64,000 nucleotides of DNA from Romanomermis culicivorax (GCA_963922205.1 CAWUHX010000222.1:124001-188000); one strand, 5' to 3'. Shown: positions 34,116 to 45,963, counted from the first letter of the stretch. Numbers and translations: made by a program. The notes: a model not told the origin generated them from the letters alone.

Positions 34116-34466
34116 ATTGGCGGAAGAAGATGGACAGAAGCTCGACCTCCCGCAGCGCCCAGGGAGTGGCCAGAATCACCGTATAAAAGAAGAAGCAAAG
34201 CGTGATTTTATTCATTCTTGTATCGTTCAATTTTTCGACCCCGCGCCCGTATTTGCAAGCATTGTTTTGAGAGCGAGTCTCATTTTATTCGAAAGCAATT
34301 AAGCCGTGTATACTCGCCGCGTTATCGTATCATTGTCGTATCGACGTCTGAAGCAGCCGTCGAGTATTGTAAAGCCGTATATTATCGCCCCCGTCCCGTT
34401 GTTTGTCCCGGCTGTATCGACCAATTGGTTAGAAGTAAAGTACCTCACACAAATCTGGTCGTTACA
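34116..34466 (+). repeat. 3' LTR, left-truncated (351 bp)
   Basis: Colinear with 28605-28955 without gaps and with about 11 mismatches, mostly transitions. The left ~528 bases of the LTR are missing because the deletion that removed the end of pol also removed them. It ends GTTACA and is followed by the CTAT duplication. Confidence 0.88.
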
Positions 34467-34470
34467 CTAT

Positions 34471-35869
34471 CAACCAAGTTAGCTGTTTCATTTTGTAATT
34501 GTCTTCAAAATGCATTCCGCCAAAAATTAAGATTTTTCATCAATTCATCTCAATTTTTTCTCCCAGTCCATCGAATTTTTCAAACGTTTTATTATTTTAT
34601 TATTTAGAAGCATTTCAGGAAAAGCAGATTATAAATTTATAAATTTATTTTTCTACCTTCGCATGGGCACCAAAGTAATTTCAAAGCTGTAAGCCATGAC
34701 GGGCGCCAACACTTGTAATTTTTTGAACTTTTTTGAGCTTTGACCTTTTTTCGTAAATTTAGAGGAAAAAAGTAGGACGTCAAGAACAAAATGGTGTCTT
34801 CTGGTGCATTTTAGGAAGTCAAAATCTTTAAATCTTACAGCGCTGTGAGCAGGTTTTAGACATAGTTATAATTATTTATTTGACTTTGGCTCGACCGCGA
34901 CTTTCCGGAAGTCAAGTACCGTTTCTCAATCACCCACACAATTACAATGAATAGTATCCAATAACCATTGAATATCCAACGTTTGGTTTTTGATTCTAAC
35001 TTTTCTGGTCACTTTATCCTTATTTTTTTCTCACTTGTTTGAAATTGATGACGATAAAAAATTTTAGAAGAGTTTTCATAAAATTTAAAAACGGTGAGGT
35101 CCATTTATCTGATCTCTCTAAAAACCGGGATATCCGGATGTCAAAAAATATCGGAGGAACACCATTAGTAGCACCTTCACCTATGATGCCGTGGAATTTT
35201 ATCCTTTCAGCTCATATTCCTACACTAGCAGTGAAAATAATACCGTCATCATCGCGCACCGCTTCGGGAGCTGTAGAGATTTGTGCACAGAGCAGTGTCA
35301 TTATAGTAGCGCGATGCCGCCAACTTTGAATGCCAATTTAATCTTGATACATGTACAAAAATGATTCTCATAATCTATAGAAAAATTCCAATTTCGAGCT
35401 ATCTTGTAGGATTTGTGTGCAATCTATAGAGAAAAAAGGCGGATCATTTTTATTAAGCCTGTATTTGACATAAAAATGCGATTTATTGCACCTCCTTGTG
35501 TTTCTTGATTTTTCGAAAATCGATGATAACAGGCTGTCCCAAAGTTTTGAGAAGTTCCCAAAATGAACGTTTTTCTCGATTCTGATCCAAAATTGACGAA
35601 AAAAAGTTTTGAAATGTAGATGTTAACGAGATCTTATATTTTAGACCAGGTTTCCGAGGAATACACTATACATAGTTGTGCCATTGCCCTCAATCCAGAT
35701 ACTGTAATCTCTGTCAATTTTCAATATTTCCGATCAAACAAATCGTAGTCTGAAACAAAATTAAATGGCGCACAAACGGACGCATTTTTTTATTTTTTAG
35801 GTCTTACGGTTGAGGAGTGAGTTTATATTCATAAAGCCGAAAAACCTAAGATTTTTCGGGTAAACTGTA
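34471..35869. other. No gene seen
   Basis: The first ~40 bases are the right half of the 91-bp duplication described at 27580. A short, more G/C-balanced frame at about 35150-35330 has no motif I recognise. The rest is A/T-rich. Confidence 0.35.
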
Positions 35870-36068
35870 GATGACGGTGGCCACCGAATTTACCCTACCT
35901 TTAAAATTTTCTTTAGGCTTAGGCTTAGGGTACAGCAGCTGCGCCCTAAGGGCGCAGCGCTGGAGAGGCTCTTCCAAATGTTTCGGCGTGGCCACGGCCA
36001 AATGGTTCGGCGTGGCCATCGCCAATTTCGGCGTGGCCACCGCCAATTTCGGCGTGGCCACCGTCATC
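35870..36068 (+). mobile_element. Palindromic GATGACGGTGGCC MITE, copy 1 (199 bp)
   Basis: Ends are GATGACGGTGGCCACC and its reverse complement. The interior has TTTAGGCTTAGGCTTAGGG (TTAGGC units), a GCGCCCTAAGGGCGC palindrome, and four units of about 21 bases built on TTCGGCGTGGCCA. A second copy in the opposite orientation is at 57150-57303 with only about two such units, which accounts for the size difference. Confidence 0.8.
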
Positions 36069-36086
36069 TGTAAAAACTCCAATTTT

Positions 36087-36353
36087 GGTGGCCCTGGCAC
36101 TTGCAAAGTGGAGTTTGGGGGTTTTTATGGGGGCTATGGCTATACTAACAGCAATCATAATACCAGGTGCCAAAAATGCAACTTCTGCTTTCCAAAAACT
36201 CCATATTTTTGCGCATTTTACTTAATTTGCATATGAATTATGCAAATTAGTCTATCTCCCTCCCTGTCCTTGAGCACCTGGTTTTTTTGGTTGCAGTTTG
36301 TTGCCGGTACCATAAAAACACCGAAAATCCACTTTGCAAGTGCTAGGACCACC
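36087..36353. mobile_element. Second palindromic element, 267 bp
   Basis: The ends are near-perfect inverted repeats of about 26 bases, GGTGGCCCTGGCACTTGCAAAGTGGA on the left and its counterpart ending GGACCACC on the right. It is flanked by imperfect ~30-base direct repeats (GCCACCGTCATCTGTAAAAACTCC at 36056 and GCCACCGTACTCTGCAAAAATTCC at 36354). The left direct repeat overlaps the end of the preceding MITE. Confidence 0.6.
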
Positions 36354-36384
36354 GCCACCGTACTCTGCAAAAATTCCGATTTTT

Positions 36385-37794
36385 CAAGTTCCAAAACTCG
36401 GAAAAATTGAAATAGTTAGCGAACAATGGTTAGTCCGGGAAGCAAGCCGTTAGTTTTGTTGGATTTCTCGTCAAAATTTACATCAGTGGAATGATTTAGT
36501 CAAAAGTTCGACAGCTGGATTTTAAATGGCGATCAAACATTATTTTAGAAAAAAATTTATAGTCAAATATTTCGCGGGGTTTTGTTTATAACTGGGTGAA
36601 TATTCGAAATTATAGTTAGCTTTTCATAAAATGCTTCTTAATTGAAAAAAAAATCAACTATGTCGTCAAAATTGAGTACACAAGGCGTTCACAGTAGAAT
36701 TTTTCATTTAAAAAATTGTTAAAATTTGATAGAATAAGTTGACAAATTTTTAGTCTCATGTGACAAAAGGTTTAGCTGAAAATTGTAAAAAAGTAAAAAC
36801 GTACTTGCTTTCCACTTTTATAATTTAGAACGATTTCAAGAAAAACAGACCATAAGTTTCATGATTTATACTTTTAAAATCAACATTCCAATTTCTACGA
36901 GAATGGTAAACGGAAATTGTTCAGATATCGGATTTGAAGGTAAGCATCAGTGGTCAAAAAAATCATCAGGTAGGAAAGAATGTCTGAAAATTATGGCCAA
37001 AAATCAAAATTCCAAGATGGTGGTGCAAAGTAAAATTAGATCGGCTTTCGAGTGGTATGAACTTCCTTGCCATTAGACAAAAATTGGTTGAGATCTTAGG
37101 GCGGTGAGTATTTCTGTATGCTTTCGGACAGCAGAACTGATTTTTGGGACATTTTTCATAAAATGATGGATTTCTTATCCGTATTCGCTGATTCACTTCA
37201 AACTGGCAAAAGATAAGACATCGTACTCAAAGAAATATAAAAAATATAGAACAACTCGATAACGAATGCAACGGAAAATAAATCATAAATAATATTTTAA
37301 AAAGAACGGAAATTTTAACAAGAAACAAAGAATGATCATGACATCCTACTCGCGCTATATTGGCTGGGTAACGTTACTGAATGGCTTCCCTCGCCCATGA
37401 AAAATGGTAGGCGACCAGCGTTCAGAATGACGTTCCTCGAAAGGGTAAGGTTGACATCAGTTCCTCTAAAAAATGAATGGGTTTAAAGATTAGAGTATTC
37501 GTAGAAAATAAGCTTGCTATCTGAAGAAGCCATTCAGATTCATTGTTGCTTGCCTAATTCTTGAATTCTGGTTTGCTTCACAGAAAACTCATTGAATGCA
37601 CTGAAAAAATAGACTCTTCATGCAGGAAAAAGATTTCCAACGCTATAGAATAACATAATCTAAATTTTTCTTTCAGCGCTAAGCGACAGAGATATTCAAG
37701 TCCAAAGTGAAATACTTATCGTGCTTTTCATGTTATAGATCATGTGAAAACAATCGCTTTTGATAAATAATTGTGATTGGTAAATTACTGGCTC
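36385..37794. other. No gene seen
   Basis: A/T-rich sequence with only short frames and no clear repeat. Confidence 0.35.
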
Positions 37795-38064
37795 CAGATA
37801 TATAAGATCCAAAAAGGAGGTCAAATGTTTGACCTCTTCCACCAATCAAATGGTGAAAAGGTTGGTCATCGGCAGTTGCAGCAGAATGTGATGAAATCAA
37901 AAATTTTTGGCGCCAGGCACCAAACAAGTTATTCTAGCCAGACTTTTGATTTCTCACCAAAAACTCAAGAAATTCAATTTTAAAGGTCGGAAAATGACGC
38001 GAAGTGAATGAAATACAATTGAAGTAACTTTCAATCATTTTTCTGATGAAATTAAGCGAATTTA

Positions 38065-39300
38065 TCATGCAGCACACTAGCACATCATGTTTGTGCGATG
38101 AGTTCGTTTTCTTTGAAATCGAAAATCTCAAGAACGGTAGGGAGTTGAGAATTAAAGAAAACACCATTAGATAGATAATTGAATAAGCTTTCATAATATG
38201 GCTTAAGCAATCAAAAATTGTGTTTACGTCTCAGATTATCCACTTTACACTACAATAAAAAAATCGAAAAGTGTGAACTCATTTTAAAACAACGTCCAGC
38301 TGCTTCTGGGAGATTGCTTAAGGGTTATTCGATAGCTCTTCAGAATTACTTCATCTATTTTTTTTTGAACATTATAACCCAATATTTGGGTTGAACAGGG
38401 TGTCTCAAAATTTTGAGTGCTTTCACAAATATACATTTTACGCCTGTAGCTCCACCAATATTGGTCCAAAAATGGTCTAATCTAGCTTAAAATGTAGATC
38501 TAAATGAAATTTTTAGTCTGGCAGGCACATGTTGAGAGAAAACAGTAAACTATGTTATCGTCCTAAAGTCATATGTCAGAAAATTCGTTATTTTCACAGT
38601 ATGCTGTATACCGGATGTTATATATCAATAAATTTCGGACATTCTTTGTCAAATAAAACACCATATGAAAGAAAAATGAAATTTTATCAAGCTCATGAAT
38701 TTTCACGGAAAACAACAAAAAAGGCTAATTTTTCAGCATCAAAACATCGAAGAAAGCAATAGGTCTAACAGAAAATTAACTATGTTATTTTGCCGAAATT
38801 TAAGTTATTGCCAACATCTTTATTGAACAAAGGCGATAATCAAAAATGATGGTGTGCCTGGTTCGAGAGTAAAAAATTTGCTGTGATAGGGCACTTGCAA
38901 ATTGGATGGGCTTTGCATTGATGTATATTAGTTCTTTAGATCTACAATACTCACTAAGTAATACTTAAAATGCGCCCAAGTTTTTAAAATTTTCGGATGA
39001 GAAATTGATTTTTTCACTTTCGATCCATGTTCTATAATTTTGACCTGATCAGACTATGTAAGTGTTAGATATCAATGTTAAGCACTTTTGAAACCTCATA
39101 TGATGGTGCAACATTTTTTTGTTCTCCGATGCATCACGAAAAACGCCATCACGATAGGCGAGTTTCTTCATCAGTGTGCCACACACTTTATTTATGGTGT
39201 TTGGCATGACCGCACGCAGTTTTCAATTCATGGTGTAGTGGTATGATTCAGAGTCAGGGCTGAATTCCAATGTGATCGAATCTGTCAGAGCATGGAGTTC
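38065..39300. repeat. Dispersed repeat R1, copy B
   Basis: The first part matches 9478-10210. The part from about 38890 matches 44098-44440 (GGCACTTGCAAATTGGATG..., GTAAGTGTTAGATATCAATG...). Taken together the three copies define a family of at least 1.2 kb ending in a tRNA-like segment. Confidence 0.7.
39226..39290 (+). repeat. tRNA-like tail with box A and box B words
   Basis: TGGTGTAGTGGTATG resembles a tRNA D-arm (box A), and about 35 bases on TGATCGAATCT resembles box B. The copy at 44430-44460 keeps GGTGTAGTGGTATG at the same place in repeat R1. It does not fold into a full tRNA and is more likely a tRNA-derived SINE head. Confidence 0.35.
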
Positions 39301-40261
39301 TTACGAACTTCGAAATTTTAATTTTCTATATTAATTTCCTATGAAATCTGAGTATTCCAAAATTATGTACTGCATAAGCAAGTAAAAGAGAGATAACACA
39401 TTTTCAGCAGTTGGTACTAATATCAGAGAGATTTTTGTTTTTTGCATAAATATGTTTTTAGAAAACTGATTTATGTACACAAAGGCCCTGGGTCTTATTT
39501 AATGAAATCACTAGTGGTGAGGTTTGTACACTGGGAAGCTTCCTTCCTCGCTTTTTCGAAAAAAAGCACTAAAAATGGTGATATTCCCAAAAAATGCCAC
39601 AGCATGCAAGTAGCAAATCACATATGTTATATTTGTGGTGGTGAGTCGTGATCATCCACTTAGAAGGGCGATATCTCAATTTCTGATCCACTCCAAACAT
39701 AAACCACCCCTGAAAGACTGATGGAGTGTCACTTAGTTTGTTTTCCTCAAAATGGTTGCAATGAAACCAGCTAGCTATTTTATACATATTCGTATGATTT
39801 TCTGTACAGTCAACAATATTATACAGAACAGAAAACTTGTGAATAATTATAATTTTTTCAGTGAAAAATGAGGAAGTTTCATATACATGAGGTACATTTG
39901 GATGTACATTACAATAAATAAATTTTATGATAAATGCATAATCATTTATAATTCTCATTACTCAACTGAAGTGTGGATACTGCACTGCATCTTACGTTTT
40001 AGTTTGCAATATGGACTTCTATACTCCAATCAATCGAAATGATCGATGCAGTGGTCAGAGTTTTGACAAACGCAACCTTAGTGAAGATCAAGAAATCAAT
40101 TTCTATACCCTTTAAATCCCTAGAAAAGTGAAAGACTGATTGTCACGAAGGAAAAATTCATTGAATAGTCAACGAACCTTCTACAATTTTGGACAAAAGT
40201 TTATCTTCATCTGTTGAGGCAACCTTTTCCCGCTACTAGGGGCTTCACTAAAATTAGGCTC

Positions 40262-40336
40262 GCTCCAGGACCTGAACCCAGGACCTTGCGGCTACCGTCC
40301 GCACGCTCTAACCAACTGAGCCAACTGAGCAACGGG
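40262..40336 (-). repeat. tRNA pseudogene or tRNA-derived SINE head
   Basis: On the minus strand a D-arm GCTCAGTTGGTTAGAGC and an anticodon arm TGCGG-ACGGTAG-CCGCA pair well, and GGTTCAGGTCC resembles box B. The T-stem and acceptor stem do not pair, position 33 would be C rather than T, and the CTCAGTTGG word is duplicated at the 5' side. A functional tRNA is unlikely. Confidence 0.5.
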
Positions 40337-41924
40337 AAAGGTGCTCTCTTTTCTGTAACAGTTCGTAGTTGAGGTGGTTGCTGTGACCACTCTCAACACA
40401 ACCACGCAGTATGCTACGTGCTTGAAAAAGAAAATTACTATCGTGAAATTTCTGTGATTTGTCGTCTGTAGTGACCATGGATTAGTACATGAATCAATGT
40501 TATATGATTTCGACTCTCGAATTTCAAGGTGCATAATAATTTCAAAAAAATCAAAATTAGTATGGTACGTATACAGCTCAGGTCCGGATGGAAGAATTGA
40601 ATTGTCTAGTTCTTTTACTAAATATGCAATTAATATGTTACAATACCAAATTTATTGAATAAAAATGCAAGAATACACCACTCAGATTTGAAAAATGTCT
40701 AATGCGACAGTTTACCGACGATATGTTTTTCAGGGGCGGTTTATGTTCGGAGTGGACAAGAAATTGAGATATCGCCTTTGAAGTTGATCACAACCTCAAC
40801 ACAAACATAATATACGTGATATACTATTTGCATGCAGTGGCATTTTTTGGAAATCAGTTTTAGAGTGAGCAACGAGAAATTAATTTGTGCAACCAAATTT
40901 TTTCCCACGTTACAGATCAACGTGGCTTGTGCGAAAAAACCCCGATGATGTATTTCAATAATGACTGATCATTTGCGAGCCTTATTATTCTGTGTGTGAT
41001 TATGAATGTATTCCAAATGATTGATATGTTATGCTCGCTTCCATTGTGATTTTGAAGTGTTTTTGACTAAATTTGTTGAAAAAAACATTGTTTTTTACTA
41101 TCAAATTTATTTACAAACTTTTTAATTATGGCTAGTTGAAGTTCCTATTAGTCTGTAAAATTTTGATCCTAGGAGCCATGTGGCCTGTCGAGAAAAAGCC
41201 AAAAAGCTCTTAAGGTAAAGTAATATAAATTTGGACATTCCAAATTTTTCAAATGGACTTTAGCCTACTTTATGAATACGATTCCAGAGTAGAGCTTCAC
41301 ACTGCGGAAATTTTTTACCCGTTTTTTTCATTACCCGGGTATACCCGTATAAGCAACAATTGATTATTCAATAGTTAGTAAAATATACTGTGAGCTCAAA
41401 TATAAAAAACTTCAATTTTTATCAGTTTATTGGATACAGCATTGAGGCCTGCTCTCAAACTTTTTCTACACAGGGCAGGGTGCCAGGGAAAAAATTTGGT
41501 TGCACGAATAAACTTCTATTTTCTCACTCTAAAATTGATGAATTCGCTTAATTTCATCAGAAAAATGATTAAAAGTTCGCGTCAATTTAGACTTTTAGAA
41601 CTGAATTTCTTGAGTTGTGGAGGAAAATGAAAAGTTGACAAAAGTAACTTGTTCGATGTCTAGTGGCAAAAATTTTGATTCCAAAGCCTTCAAAACGAGG
41701 GAAAACCCATTTTTTAGCATGTTCTTCTGGCAACTATCGATGATCGATCGTCATCTTTTCGCCATTTGGTTGGCGAAATATGTCGAACATTATTCCTCTG
41801 CAACTGCTAACTAGTTCAAGAGTAAAGTGTAAAATTGGCCACATGGAACCATTGTAATATACACCACTGGTACCTTATGCAGCGAGCAAAAAAAAAGTCA
41901 CGCTGGGCATGGTAAAAGTCTTTA

Positions 41925-42015
41925 CTACCATAAATGCACATAGGCAGGTAGGGGGTAAGACCTCTTACCTGAGACCCTGGCCGCCCTCTGGCCCAAAAAA
42001 ATCCGTCAAACACAA
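41925..42015 (-). repeat. Dispersed G-tract repeat, copy 2
   Basis: Reverse complement of the family at 1-115; it keeps GTTTGACG, CCAGGGTC, TTACCCCCTACC and CCTATGTGCAT in order. Confidence 0.5.
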
Positions 42016-42889
42016 ACATCTACGTACAAAATTTGCTTTGACTAGGTGTGGTCTTCCCAAAATTTTTGCACAAAATAAAACTTAATGAAAAAAAATTTTC
42101 AAAAAAGCGAAAAAATACCAGGGTTTGACATAAAAAAGATGAACTTTGCTGCATTCAAGACGTAAAAATCTTAATTATTCCAGCTTTTTTGTACCTATAA
42201 TTTCAAACATAGAGTCGAGTTTGAGTTCATATTCACCATGGAAGTGATTTCCAGAAATTTCAAGTTTAACTTGAAGTTTTTCAAACTTATGAAAGCATGT
42301 TTTTAAGTTAAAGGCACGTGTTCGAACAGAAGATTTGAACCTTGTGCTTACTGAAAAAACTATTCTACAGCATTTTTAAATGTCAGAACCTGAAAAAATT
42401 TTTTTGCGCTACACGCCGAAAAAACAGGAGACATCGGAAGGAATAAGAACAGAAACCACATACACGGAACATCATGTGTTTTTGCATAAAAAGGTTTTAT
42501 TTGTACAAAGATTTTTGTGGCTGATCTATGTGTAGCAAGAGGCCTGTACCAGAAAAACACGGGTTGGAAGTAGTGATGGACCGATGGCCAAAAATTTGCC
42601 ATCCACCAATGCCGATGCGTTGGCCAGGGTCACCGATGGCATTGGTCGATGCATTGGCCGATGGCTGATTGCCAATGCATCGGCTGTAATATGTACAGAA
42701 TGCAACCTGCAGTTGCTACACTGTAATAAATTTAAAATTATGATGAATTATTCATAAAGTTTTACTGATATTTTCAACATTCAATAATTAACATTTTCAT
42801 TCATCCAATACGTCATCAACAAAAGCATTTGTTGTACTATCTTCACTTTGATTGGTGAGTTCACTAGAAGCTTCTTCGACTTCAGCTTG
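42016..42889. other. No gene until a hAT-type end near 42575
   Basis: Nothing is recognisable in 42016-42570. From about 42575, TAGTGATGGACCGATGGCC is followed by repeated CCGATGC and GGCCGATGG words, which resembles the subterminal region of a hAT element and may be the 3' end of the transposase relic that follows. Confidence 0.4.
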
Positions 42890-43095
42890 TTTTTCATAGT
42901 TGCACTATTGAATCCAATCACATGCTTCAAGAATAAAAGCATTTGTACAATTTTTTGGCATTGAGCAGGATTTTTTCCACTAGTAACATCTTTTGCTTTT
43001 TAAAATGACTATTCACTAGATACTGACACAATTGTAGCTGATGAAAATTTAATGGCAAGCTGAAGAAATTTTTTTCATAATGAAACTCACTGCAC
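42890..43095 (-). pseudogene. hAT transposase C-terminal dimerisation domain, decayed
   Basis: Read on the minus strand, the frame gives FLQLAIKFSSATIVSVSSE, a stop, then KAKDVTSGKNPAQCQKIVQM and LLFLKHV. The order matches the hAT dimerisation domain, where a Ser-Ser-Glu-Arg word precedes the second half and Leu-rich FLKH closes it. Two stops interrupt it. No N-terminal or catalytic part was recognised upstream (higher coordinates). Confidence 0.6.
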
Positions 43096-43918
43096 ACAAT
43101 TTTCACTCTCATTAGCTAATTCTGGTTTTGTTGCGGCATTTTTCCTCTAATATTCTAGTGGGGAAGAATAAAAGTATAGTTTTGATTCAGCAATGTATTC
43201 CAAAACGATGGATTTTGCTTGCTTATATGTTGATATTGCACATTTTTTGGGCTTCAGCTCATCTTCAGATATACTTGCAATGGCTAAATAGTGCCTGAAA
43301 TTTGACTGTTTTATGTTGAATTGCTTGAATTATTTGCATTATTATTAATTATGGTTTACTGAGAAAGTCTGAATGATCAGTTTGAAGATTTATTCATTTT
43401 TCGAACTGTTTTTTCAGAAAAGCATTGATTTTGTTCTTTTTGATCAACAACCATTCTGACCAAAGCTATTTCAGCTTTGTCTGCCTCTTGAGGACTACAG
43501 AAACCCTAAATAGTTTAATTTTGGTTTGTATGATCAATATGTGCTATATTTCAAATTTCAATCCAATAGTTAAGTTTAGGATTGATTCCCATATTACAAA
43601 ATGCTTCTGAATAAAAATACTGATAGCTAATAATCGTTACCTGTCGAACTTTCTGTTTAACAAATCTTGAGTATGTTCGCTGGTATGAAAATGAGTGAAA
43701 ATGTGAGCGGAAAAAAGAATCCATTTTTTACCTGATAACAACATCGTCCATTGTACGCCTTCTTTTCACTGATTCTTCATCTACAGAAAAAAATGACCAT
43801 CAATGAACAAAAGCGAAATGAAAGTCATACAAAAAATTTGTTATTACTGGTATCAGATGATGAACTATAGGAGACGGAGCGGCAGATGCGTTTAGAAAAA
43901 AATCTAAAACTTGTTTCA
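43096..43918. other. No gene seen
   Basis: A/T-rich. It could hold unrecognisable remains of the hAT transposase whose C-terminal end lies just below, but no motif is visible. Confidence 0.3.
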
Positions 43919-44460
43919 TAGAATTCAGCGTTCAATTTTCCATCTGCTGATAGGAAATAAGATCATTAATATTCTTTTGGTAGTCAGCTATTTGAATTTG
44001 AAGTTAAGGAGGTGGTGTGCTGAGCTTTTGCAGTATGGTTTCTTTCAAATGTGAATATTTCACGAACAGAGGCTGTAATAAAAATTTTATCAAACTAAGG
44101 CACTTGCAAATTGGATGAGCTTTCTATCGATGTATAGTACTCCTCTGGATCTGCAATACTCAGTTAGTAATCCCTAAAATGCGTCCAAGTTTTGAAAATT
44201 TTTGGATGAAAAATTGATTTTTTGACTTTCCTTCCAGGTTCTATAACGTTGAGCTGATCAGAGTATGTAAGTGTTAGATATCAATGGAAAGCGCTTTTAA
44301 AACTGCATCTGATGCTGCAACATTTTTTGTTCTTTGATTCGTGCATCACGATTAACGGCATCAAGATTGGCGAATTTGTTCATCAGTGTGCCACTCACGT
44401 CATTTCTGGCGCTTGATCTCATGGATCGGTTATGGTATGCGGTGTAGTGGTATGGTTATG
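43919..44460. repeat. Dispersed repeat R1, copy C
   Basis: 43919-43985 matches 10438-10503, and 44098-44460 matches 38890-39260, including the tRNA-like GGTGTAGTGGTATG word at the end. Confidence 0.7.
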
Positions 44461-45105
44461 TAAGTGTAAGTCAAAAATATGTAAGTCAAAAATGCCACTA
44501 CCTTCGGAATTTTTTTACAAGTCGGTTCCAAAAATATGTGAGTCAGAAATGCCACTCCCTTCTGAATTTTTTTTTCTCTCAAATTTGGGTTAAATGGCAA
44601 GGCGCTTGTACCTCCTTGGCCAATCTTGCATAAATGATGAGTTATCAGTCAGTCTGCTACATAGGATGATCTAAATAAATTATTTCATAGAAATCGCTAT
44701 TTTTTGGATTAGATAGTGATGGATCAAGTGAAATGTGGTGATTATTGTTCTATTCTCACATGATTTTTTCTTTCTTGCTTGCTGCTTTCTCTATCTTGCT
44801 TCTTCCTTCTTGTTACTTTTTTAATGTTTTTTCTTTTTATAATTTTTTTCGCTTTTTCGTTTCCTTTCTCTTATGTTTTGTTTCTTCCAGCATTCTTTTG
44901 TTTGTATTTTTTATGGAGATTTTCACACTTACAACGATGAGAGACGAGCATGCCGTACTGTACAAGAATTATACGGAACACTATAGTTATTTAAAATGAC
45001 AACTTATAATGCATTGTATTATGAGCAAAAAAAATTAAATGAAGAGAAGGAAGAAACACAAAAGATGAAAACGTAAAAACATACATAAACGAAAATATGT
45101 ATAAA
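44461..45105. other. No gene seen
   Basis: Contains a direct repeat of AAGTCAAAAATGCCACT near 44480-44560 and a pyrimidine-rich stretch at 44750-44900. No coding motif. Confidence 0.35.
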
Positions 45106-45544
45106 TGTCACAGCCCAAGCTCCACTTGTGATTCGGGTTCTTGTAAAAAGACAAATTCTAATGGCAAGTCCTAAGCGACTTTATTGGCCAGGAAATAATA
45201 ATAAACAATTCCGAACTGATTTACAGAAGATAACACAGGCTTATATACAAAAAAAGTAGCACAACTTTACAGCTGCATGAGATTAAAAAATACATCAAGC
45301 ACAAATTAGGCCAAGCCCCAAGCATAGAAATACTGCTGATAATACTGATGAAACATAGAATATGTTTCACTTCACTACTTATTAAGATTACTGTACTTGT
45401 GATACACGATAGAACAGAACTAGATACAGAATATACTGTAGGAACACTAAAACGGTTGATATCCTAAAAAATACCAAATTAAGTGATATGGAAACAAGGT
45501 ACATAGTACAAAAATATGATAAGTCAACAGGGTTTCTCTTGACA
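45106..45544 (-). repeat. 3' LTR of a gypsy element, 439 bp
   Basis: On the minus strand it starts TGTCAAGAG right after the purine tract AAGGGGTGGCG and ends CTGTGACA. The TG...CA ends, the adjacent polypurine tract and the integrase frame just upstream fit an LTR. The matching 5' LTR is not in the window, so the target duplication cannot be checked. Confidence 0.72.
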
Positions 45545-45559
45545 CGCCACCCCTTAAGG

Positions 45560-45963
45560 TCAAACATCCTTGTTTGGCATGTTGTTCTCATCATCTGATT
45601 CTTCAACATTTGGATCAATTCCATGTATCATCTTGGGACTTGATGGCACATTATTGCTTTGATCCCTAGTTGATGGTTTCCAATATAGCTTTGTTTGATT
45701 GATGTGCACCACTTCTGTCACTGATGGATCATTGACCAATTCCATTACAATATTGGGACTGACAATCCCTGGTACAGAGGCATCAGCTTCCTCATTAATC
45801 CTTTTCTTACTACTTGTGACTCTTTCAATACCCAATCTCCTCTTTGGTATTTGGCATTACTTGTATTTCTATCATATTGACTCTTATATCTATCTTGTGA
45901 ACTTTCAATTTGCCTCTGAACCACATTCAGTGCTTCTGTGAAATGTTTCTTTACTTCGTGCTC
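45560..45963 (-). pseudogene. Ty3/gypsy integrase C-terminus, cut by the assembly gap
   Basis: The minus-strand frame reads EHEVKKHFTEALNVVQRQIESSQDRYKSQYDR then KYQRGDWVLKES, the usual helical linker and GDWV beta-barrel start at the end of gypsy integrases. After a one-base slip near 45765 it continues with VTEVVHINQTKLYWKP, the typical HVNRLK-like closing motif, and ends at 45560, shortly before the LTR. The upstream part is hidden by the 100-N gap. The short frame on the other side of the gap (46064-46110) is not recognisable. Confidence 0.8.

Larger units (their letters stand above)
28077..34466 (+). mobile_element. LTR retroelement with Env-like gene between gag and protease
   Basis: The 5' LTR begins TGTAACG and the right LTR ends CGTTACA, an inverted match. 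The 4-bp duplication CTAT is at 28073-28076 and 34467-34470, and a paralogous empty site lies just upstream. Inside are a primer-binding site, gag, an Env-like gene, protease and the first part of reverse transcriptase. Everything from mid-reverse transcriptase through RNase H, integrase and the left half of the 3' LTR is deleted in one step at 34115/34116. The two LTR copies share 351 aligned bases with about 11 differences and no gaps, so the insertion is moderately old. The 4-bp duplication and the enzyme motifs suggest the Ty3/gypsy lineage. Confidence 0.85.
37795..41815. mobile_element. Composite bounded by ~280-bp inverted repeats
   Basis: The left arm (about 37795-38075) and the reverse complement of the right arm (about 41530-41815) share landmarks in order: AATCAAATGG(T/C)GAAAAG, GGCAGTTGCAG, CTCAAGAAATTCA, GACGCGAA and TTTTTCTGATGAAATTAAGCGAAT. 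A second inverted pair lies inside (39590-39720 against 40730-40852, sharing GGCGATATCTCAATTTCT), and a third short one pairs 40855-40920 with 41470-41535. Repeat R1 and tRNA-like sequence lie between the arms. No transposase was found and no target duplication could be fixed, so this may be a large foldback element or a rearranged cluster. Confidence 0.5.

Noticed and set aside
40262-40336. Functional tRNA gene on the minus strand
   Set aside because: D and anticodon arms pair but the T-stem and acceptor stem do not, and the base before the anticodon is C instead of T.
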